64,000 nt of DNA, from NCBI GenBank assembly GCA_964396895.1, contig CAYNGJ010000007.1, positions 1 to 64,000 of the forward strand. The letters are read 5' to 3'. The stretch's first letter is position 1, and every line of letters starts with the position of its first letter. The notes beneath the pieces were generated by a model that worked only from the letters and a program-made list of their open reading frames with translations, was not told where the DNA came from and did no database searches. This document shows, in pieces, positions 60,201 to 64,000 of this stretch. The stretch is from UBA2334 sp964396895 (GTDB lineage: Bacteria > Pseudomonadota > Gammaproteobacteria > Burkholderiales > Burkholderiaceae_C). Both the position numbers and the translations under genes were made by a program.

Positions 60201-61532
60201 ATGACCCAGCACATCATCATCGGCGCAGGCCCCGCCGGTGTCATTGCCGCCGAAACCATTCGCAAGCACGCCCCGGCCGACCGCATCATCCTGGTGGGTG
60301 ACGAGCCCGAGGCGCCGTACTCGCGCATGGCCATTCCTTACCTGCTGATGGGCAACATCGCCGAGTCCGGCACCCACCTGCGCAAGACACCCACGCACTT
60401 TGCTGACCTGCGCATTGAGCGCATCACCGACCGCGTGGTCAAGCTGGACACCGCTGCCCGCACCCTGGCGTTGGGCAGCGGTGCCAGCCTGAGCTACGAC
60501 CGCCTGTTGTTGGCCACCGGATCCAAACCGGCGCAACCCCCCATTGCGGGCATCGATTCGCCCAATGTCCACACCTGCTGGACGCTGGAAGACGCCCGCG
60601 CCATCATGGCCAAGGCGCAGCCGGGCAGCCGGGTGTTGCAAATGGGGGCGGGCTTCATTGGCTGCATCATCATGGAAGCATTGGCTTCACGCGGTGTGCA
60701 GTTGAGCGTGGTCGAAATGGGTGACCGCATGGTGCCCCGCATGATGGGGCCAGCCGCCGGCGGCATGATCCGCCGCTGGGTGGAAGGCAAGGGCGTGGCC
60801 GTGCACACGGGCGCCCGGGTGGAGCGCATCGAAACCCAGGCCCCCGGCCTGCTGGAGAAGGTGGGGGCCGCGTTCGGCGTCGGCACCGCGCCTGCACCGT
60901 CGAAGGTCTTCCTGTCCAACGGGCAAGTGCTGGAGGCAGACCTCATCATCAGCGCCACGGGCGTGAAGCCCGCCATGGGCTTTTTGGAGGGTTCGGGGGT
61001 GTTGTGCCTGCAAGGCATTCTGACCGACGAGCACATGCAGACCAACGTGCCCGGCGTGTATGCGGCGGGCGACTGTGCCGAGGCTTTTGACCAGGTCAGC
61101 GGCACCACCATCGTCAGCGCCATCCAGCCCAACGCCGCCGACCAGGCGCTGGTGGCCGCGCTCAACATGCTGGGCCAAACCACGGCGCTCAAGGGCGTGA
61201 CGCAAATCAACGTGCTCGACACCCTGGGCCTCATCTCGGCCAGCTTTGGCAACTGGGAGGGTGTGCCCGGCGGCGAGCACGTCGAGCGCGTGGACGAGGC
61301 CAACAGCAAGGCCCTGAGCCTGCAGTTTGACGGCGACGTGATGGTGGGCTGCAACTCCGTGGGCTGGACCAACCATGTGGGCGCCATGCGCGGCCTGGTG
61401 GAAGGCCGGGTCAAACTGGGCCCCTGGAAAGACCGGCTGCTGCAAGACCCCACCCAACTCATGCCAGCCTACCTGGCCACCGCGCAGGCCCAAGGGCAGT
61501 GGAGCGGTGCGGGTGATGAGCGCCGCCGCTGA
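60201..61532 (+). CDS. aorC: FAD-dependent NAD(P)H oxidoreductase subunit of AOR
   Basis: 443 aa. N-terminal FAD Rossmann motif IIIGAGPAGVIAAETI, GDEPEAPYSRMAIPYLL, LLLATGSKPAQPPI, second dinucleotide site LQMGAGFIGCIIMEAL, and VYAAGDCAEAFD. Passes electrons from the AorA/AorB part to NAD. Same order aorA-aorB-aorC as in Aromatoleum aromaticum. Ribosome site ACGGAGCCCCTTC. Confidence 0.93.
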   Translation: MTQHIIIGAGPAGVIAAETIRKHAPADRIILVGDEPEAPYSRMAIPYLLMGNIAESGTHLRKTPTHFADLRIERITDRVVKLDTAARTLALGSGASLSYDRLLLATGSKPAQPPIAGIDSPNVHTCWTLEDARAIMAKAQPGSRVLQMGAGFIGCIIMEALASRGVQLSVVEMGDRMVPRMMGPAAGGMIRRWVEGKGVAVHTGARVERIETQAPGLLEKVGAAFGVGTAPAPSKVFLSNGQVLEADLIISATGVKPAMGFLEGSGVLCLQGILTDEHMQTNVPGVYAAGDCAEAFDQVSGTTIVSAIQPNAADQALVAALNMLGQTTALKGVTQINVLDTLGLISASFGNWEGVPGGEHVERVDEANSKALSLQFDGDVMVGCNSVGWTNHVGAMRGLVEGRVKLGPWKDRLLQDPTQLMPAYLATAQAQGQWSGAGDERRR

Positions 61533-61552
61533 CACGCCACCGACCGACCACC

Positions 61553-61807
61553 ATGAAGATCACCTTCAAGTTGTTTGCCACCCTGACCGACTACCTGCCG
61601 CCCCACGCCCGCCGCGCCAACCAGGTGGAGCTGGAGCTGCCCGACGGCTGCACCGTGCAACAGGCCTTTGCCCCGTTTGCACTGCCCGACAAGCTGGTGC
61701 ATTTGGTGCTGGTCAATGGGCGCTACATCGCGCCCGAGCACCGCACCACCGAGGTGTTGCAGCCTGGCGACGCGCTGGCCATTTGGCCGCCCATCGCAGG
61801 CGGCTGA
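61553..61807 (+). CDS. MoaD/ThiS-like sulfur carrier protein of the aor operon
   Basis: 84 aa ubiquitin-like fold: MKITFKLFATLTDYLPPHA, VELELPDGCTVQQAFAPF, LVHLVLVNGRYI, GDALAIWPPIAGG with the terminal Gly-Gly needed for thiocarboxylation. Probably supplies sulfur for a tungstopterin variant used by AorB. 20 nt after aorC. Confidence 0.9.
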   Translation: MKITFKLFATLTDYLPPHARRANQVELELPDGCTVQQAFAPFALPDKLVHLVLVNGRYIAPEHRTTEVLQPGDALAIWPPIAGG

Positions 61808-61811
61808 GCGC

Positions 61812-62111
61812 ATGCAGTCCAGTTACGACGAGCGCTTCGAGCGCGACATGGGCTGCACCGAGGCCGAGTGGCTGGGCTGGTTGCCCGCCGCCCTGGGCGA
61901 CTGCGACTGGCAGCGCAGCGGTGCGTCGGTGATCGTCACCATCCCGCCCGGCCAACTGGCGCTGGCGTGGGCGCCATTGCCACCCCGCGTCATTGCGCTC
62001 ATGCGCATGCCGCGCCTGAAGGTCAGCTTCGGCTTCACCGGCCTGGACGCTGCCCAGCGCTACACCTTCATGAAGCGGTTTGACCTGTACATGCAGCGCG
62101 GCGGGGGGTAA
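61812..62111 (+). CDS. Small protein of the aor operon, unknown function
   Basis: 99 aa, starting 4 nt after the MoaD-like stop. QSSYDERFERDMGCTEAEWLGWLPAALGDCDW then VTIPPGQLALAWAPLPPRVIALMRMPRLKVSFGFTGLDAAQRYTFMKRFDLYMQRGG. No membrane segment. The end FTGLDAAQRYTFMKRFDLY resembles the C-terminus of small proteins found with AOR operons. A role in AOR maturation is inferred only from position. Confidence 0.75.
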   Translation: MQSSYDERFERDMGCTEAEWLGWLPAALGDCDWQRSGASVIVTIPPGQLALAWAPLPPRVIALMRMPRLKVSFGFTGLDAAQRYTFMKRFDLYMQRGGG

Positions 62112-62123
62112 TGCACCCGGTGT

Positions 62124-62474
62124 TTATGTGGTGGTGCGCGGCTTCATCCACCCCATGGCGGCGTAGGCGAGGATGACCGTGCCCACCAGGCCGGCCCCAT
62201 ACACCAAGGCAATCAAAAACCAGTCGGCGGGGCCGCCCGCGTCGGTGAAGCCGGAGGACGACACCTTGGCCATGATGACCAGGGCCACGCCGCCGCCCAG
62301 CACCCCCATCAGCTCAGCCCACACCAGGCGGCGCGACACCAAGCCTTTTTCCTTGACCAGCAAGGCCACAAATGCCAGCACACCGCCCAGGGCCAGCAGG
62401 GGCAGCAGCCACAGCAGGGGGCCCAGCATCTCCTGGAAGACGGCCAAAAAAACCATTGGGTCCATGTCTTTCAT
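62124..62474 (-). CDS. Small integral membrane protein (DUF5368-like)
   Basis: 116 aa with three to four hydrophobic segments (MLGPLLWLLPLLALGGVLAFVALLV, LVWAELMGVLGGGVALVIMA, DWFLIALVYGAGLVGTVILAYAAMGW). 12 nt downstream of the SQR-like gene and probably its membrane partner. Resembles DUF5368; assignment tentative. Confidence 0.75.
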   Translation of the reverse strand: MKDMDPMVFLAVFQEMLGPLLWLLPLLALGGVLAFVALLVKEKGLVSRRLVWAELMGVLGGGVALVIMAKVSSSGFTDAGGPADWFLIALVYGAGLVGTVILAYAAMGWMKPRTTT

Positions 62475-62486
62475 GGTGTGTTCCTT

Positions 62487-63878
62487 TCAAGCGCGACCGC
62501 GCAACATGCTGATGTAAGTGGGTTTGAGGGCCATGGTTTTCATGACCCAGCTGATCCAGAGTTCCTCCAGTGGCGCAATCAGGCCCGGAAACGAGGGCGT
62601 GAGGTTGTCTTTGTAGTCAAACTCGATCAGCATGGCCTGGCCCAACCGGGTGATGAGGGGGCACGAGGTGTAGCCGTTGTAGATTTCTTTGGAGGTCCCG
62701 CCCGCGATGTCGGCCACCAGGTGGTCCACCGCCACTGGCACTTGCCATTTCACGCTGGCAGCGGTTTTGCCCTTGGGCACACCGGCCACGTCGCCCACCC
62801 CGAACACGTTGGGAAAACGTTTGTGGCGCAGGGTGCCACGGTCCACTTCCATCCAACCGTCGGCGGCAAACGGACCTTCCTGCCAGCGCAGGGGGCTGTT
62901 GCGCACGGCATCGGGTGCGCGCATGGGCGGAATCACGTTGATGAAGTCGTAGGGCTGCTCGGCCGTGCCGGTGGGCGTGCTGAACACCGCCAGGCGCTTG
63001 CCCAGGTCGATGGACTGCAGCACGCGCTCGGTGTGGGTCTTGATGCCGCGTTCACCAAACAGCATGCGCACTTTTTCGGACACGATGGGCACGCCGAAAA
63101 AGGCCTTGTTGTGCGCGTTGTAAATGACCTCGGCCTTGCCCCGGTTGCCCCGGCGGCGCAGGTGGTCGTCGGTGATGAAGGTGTACTTCAGCGGCGCACC
63201 AGCGCATTTCATTTCCGTGGCGGGGCGGCTGAACACGGCCACACCGCCGGTGTCGGCGAACGCCGACAGTGCGCCCCAGGTGGCCTGGGCAGCCGCAGGG
63301 CTGTGGTAGATGCTGCCCATGCCGTTTTGGCCGATTTGGCTGGTGTCCATGCCGGGGATGGCGTCGTAGTCCAGCTTCAGGCCGGTGGCCACGATCAGGA
63401 AGTCGTAAGGCAGCTTGCGTCCGCCGTCGGTGACCACCTGGTTGCCTTCGGGGTCGAACTCGGCCACGCTGGCCTGTACCCACTCCACGCCGTGGGGCAG
63501 GTAGTCGCTGGTGGCGCTTTGCACGTAGCTGGCGGGCTTGATGCCAGAGGCCACGAGCGTGAAGCCCGGTTGGTAAAAATGCGCTTTGCGCGCATCAATG
63601 ACGGTGATGGTGGCACCCCGCAACCGGGCCGCCAGCCGGGACGCCGCGGCCAAGCCGGCGGCGCCCGCGCCTGCAATCACGATGCGCGCCTTGGTGCTGG
63701 TGGGGTCGGCCGCCTGGCTGGTGGACGGCGCCGTGGCCAGTGCCGCCACCGCTGGCACCCCGGCCAAGCCTGCCAGAAAGCGTCGTCGGCTGGCGGCCAA
63801 GGCCGGGTGTGGCGTGGGGTCCGATGTGGACACTGGCGTGGCCAGTGCTTCCGGGCTCAGAGGGGATGGGCGTTGCAT
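62487..63878 (-). CDS. SQR/FCSD-like FAD-dependent oxidoreductase, Tat signal
   Basis: 463 aa. Twin-arginine signal at ~30 (SRRRFLAGLAGVPAVAALA), FAD motif IVIAGAGAAGLAAASRLAARLRGATITVID, YDFLIVATGLKLDYDAIPGM, EMKCAGAPLKYTFITDDHLRRRG with a Cys as in sulfide:quinone reductases, PNVFGVGDVAGVPKGKTAASVKWQVPVAVDHLVADI. C-terminal amphipathic helix APLEELWISWVMKTM for membrane contact. Could oxidise sulfide or persulfide to quinone; substrate inferred. The final 122 bp (63879-64000) show no gene, only a likely promoter region. Confidence 0.87.
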   Translation of the reverse strand: MQRPSPLSPEALATPVSTSDPTPHPALAASRRRFLAGLAGVPAVAALATAPSTSQAADPTSTKARIVIAGAGAAGLAAASRLAARLRGATITVIDARKAHFYQPGFTLVASGIKPASYVQSATSDYLPHGVEWVQASVAEFDPEGNQVVTDGGRKLPYDFLIVATGLKLDYDAIPGMDTSQIGQNGMGSIYHSPAAAQATWGALSAFADTGGVAVFSRPATEMKCAGAPLKYTFITDDHLRRRGNRGKAEVIYNAHNKAFFGVPIVSEKVRMLFGERGIKTHTERVLQSIDLGKRLAVFSTPTGTAEQPYDFINVIPPMRAPDAVRNSPLRWQEGPFAADGWMEVDRGTLRHKRFPNVFGVGDVAGVPKGKTAASVKWQVPVAVDHLVADIAGGTSKEIYNGYTSCPLITRLGQAMLIEFDYKDNLTPSFPGLIAPLEELWISWVMKTMALKPTYISMLRGRA

Positions 63879-64000
63879 GGGGCTGTCTCCTGTGGTGTGT
63901 CACTCATACTTATGGGGGTATGTGATGAGGCCCATTTTTGAGTCCAGAGGCGCCAGGGAAGTTGACTTTCATCAAACCCCGGCGCCAATTTCGCGGGGGT

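Overview
The window is GC-rich (coding-strand third positions mostly G/C) and reads like a chromosome segment from a Burkholderiales bacterium, most likely a Comamonadaceae relative (Acidovorax, Hydrogenophaga or Rhodoferax type). I infer this from the salicylate/gentisate gene order, the Tup/Mod/AOR combination, and a 31-nt AT-rich repeat, present six times here, that resembles intergenic repeats I remember from that family. I see no rRNA, tRNA or intact transposase.

Layout. (1) 1-3031: a CRISPR array with a cas1 - cas1-like - cas2 adaptation module and no effector genes inside the window. (2) 3170-10517: tungstate (tupBCA plus a dedicated regulator) and molybdate (modABC, modE) uptake. (3) 10540-36742: a PQQ-dependent periplasmic alcohol oxidation island. 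It holds a quinoprotein alcohol dehydrogenase with the lanthanide-type Asp-X-Asp signature, three cytochromes c, a XoxJ-like binding protein, pqqABCDE, two zinc metallohydrolases, a SoxYZ-like carrier, an ABC system, a beta-propeller protein, an NAD aldehyde dehydrogenase and a sigma-54 activator. Inserted in it (15107-18368) are a broken hipA/hipB pair, argP/argO and a PaiB-like gene. (4) 36825-53568: an aromatic degradation island: NahR/NagR regulator, salicylate 5-hydroxylase (nagAaGHAb), a branched-chain-type ABC importer, a hemerythrin protein, gentisate dioxygenase, fumarylpyruvate hydrolase, maleylpyruvate isomerase, a GAF/Fis regulator, a Tat-exported GMC oxidoreductase and salicylaldehyde dehydrogenase. 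(5) 54226-62111: a TonB-dependent receptor, then a regulator divergent from a tungsten aldehyde oxidoreductase operon (aorABC plus a MoaD-like protein). (6) 62124-63878: an SQR-like flavoprotein with a small membrane protein.

How the parts fit. Alcohols are oxidised in the periplasm by the PQQ enzyme and cytochromes; the resulting aldehydes can be taken further by the NAD aldehyde dehydrogenase or the tungsten AOR, whose metal would come through TupABC. Three sigma-54 (-24/-12) promoters match in every key position or all but one (pedF, exaA, the TonB receptor) and a fourth has one mismatch (the beta-propeller/ABC operon). All lie in the same window as one AcoR-type sigma-54 activator with a GAFTGA loop, so alcohol oxidation and outer-membrane uptake may be one regulon. 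The aromatic island as a whole spells a route from a hydroxybenzyl alcohol through salicylaldehyde, salicylate and gentisate to pyruvate and fumarate.

Most unusual items: a catalytically stripped Cas1 paralogue between cas1 and cas2; two adjacent long hairpins whose loops carry the same 20-mer in opposite orientation (36132-36330); a 31-nt repeat that supplies a signal-peptide core in tupA and ribosome binding sites in two other genes; and a Lys-to-Arg change in the Walker A motif of LivF.
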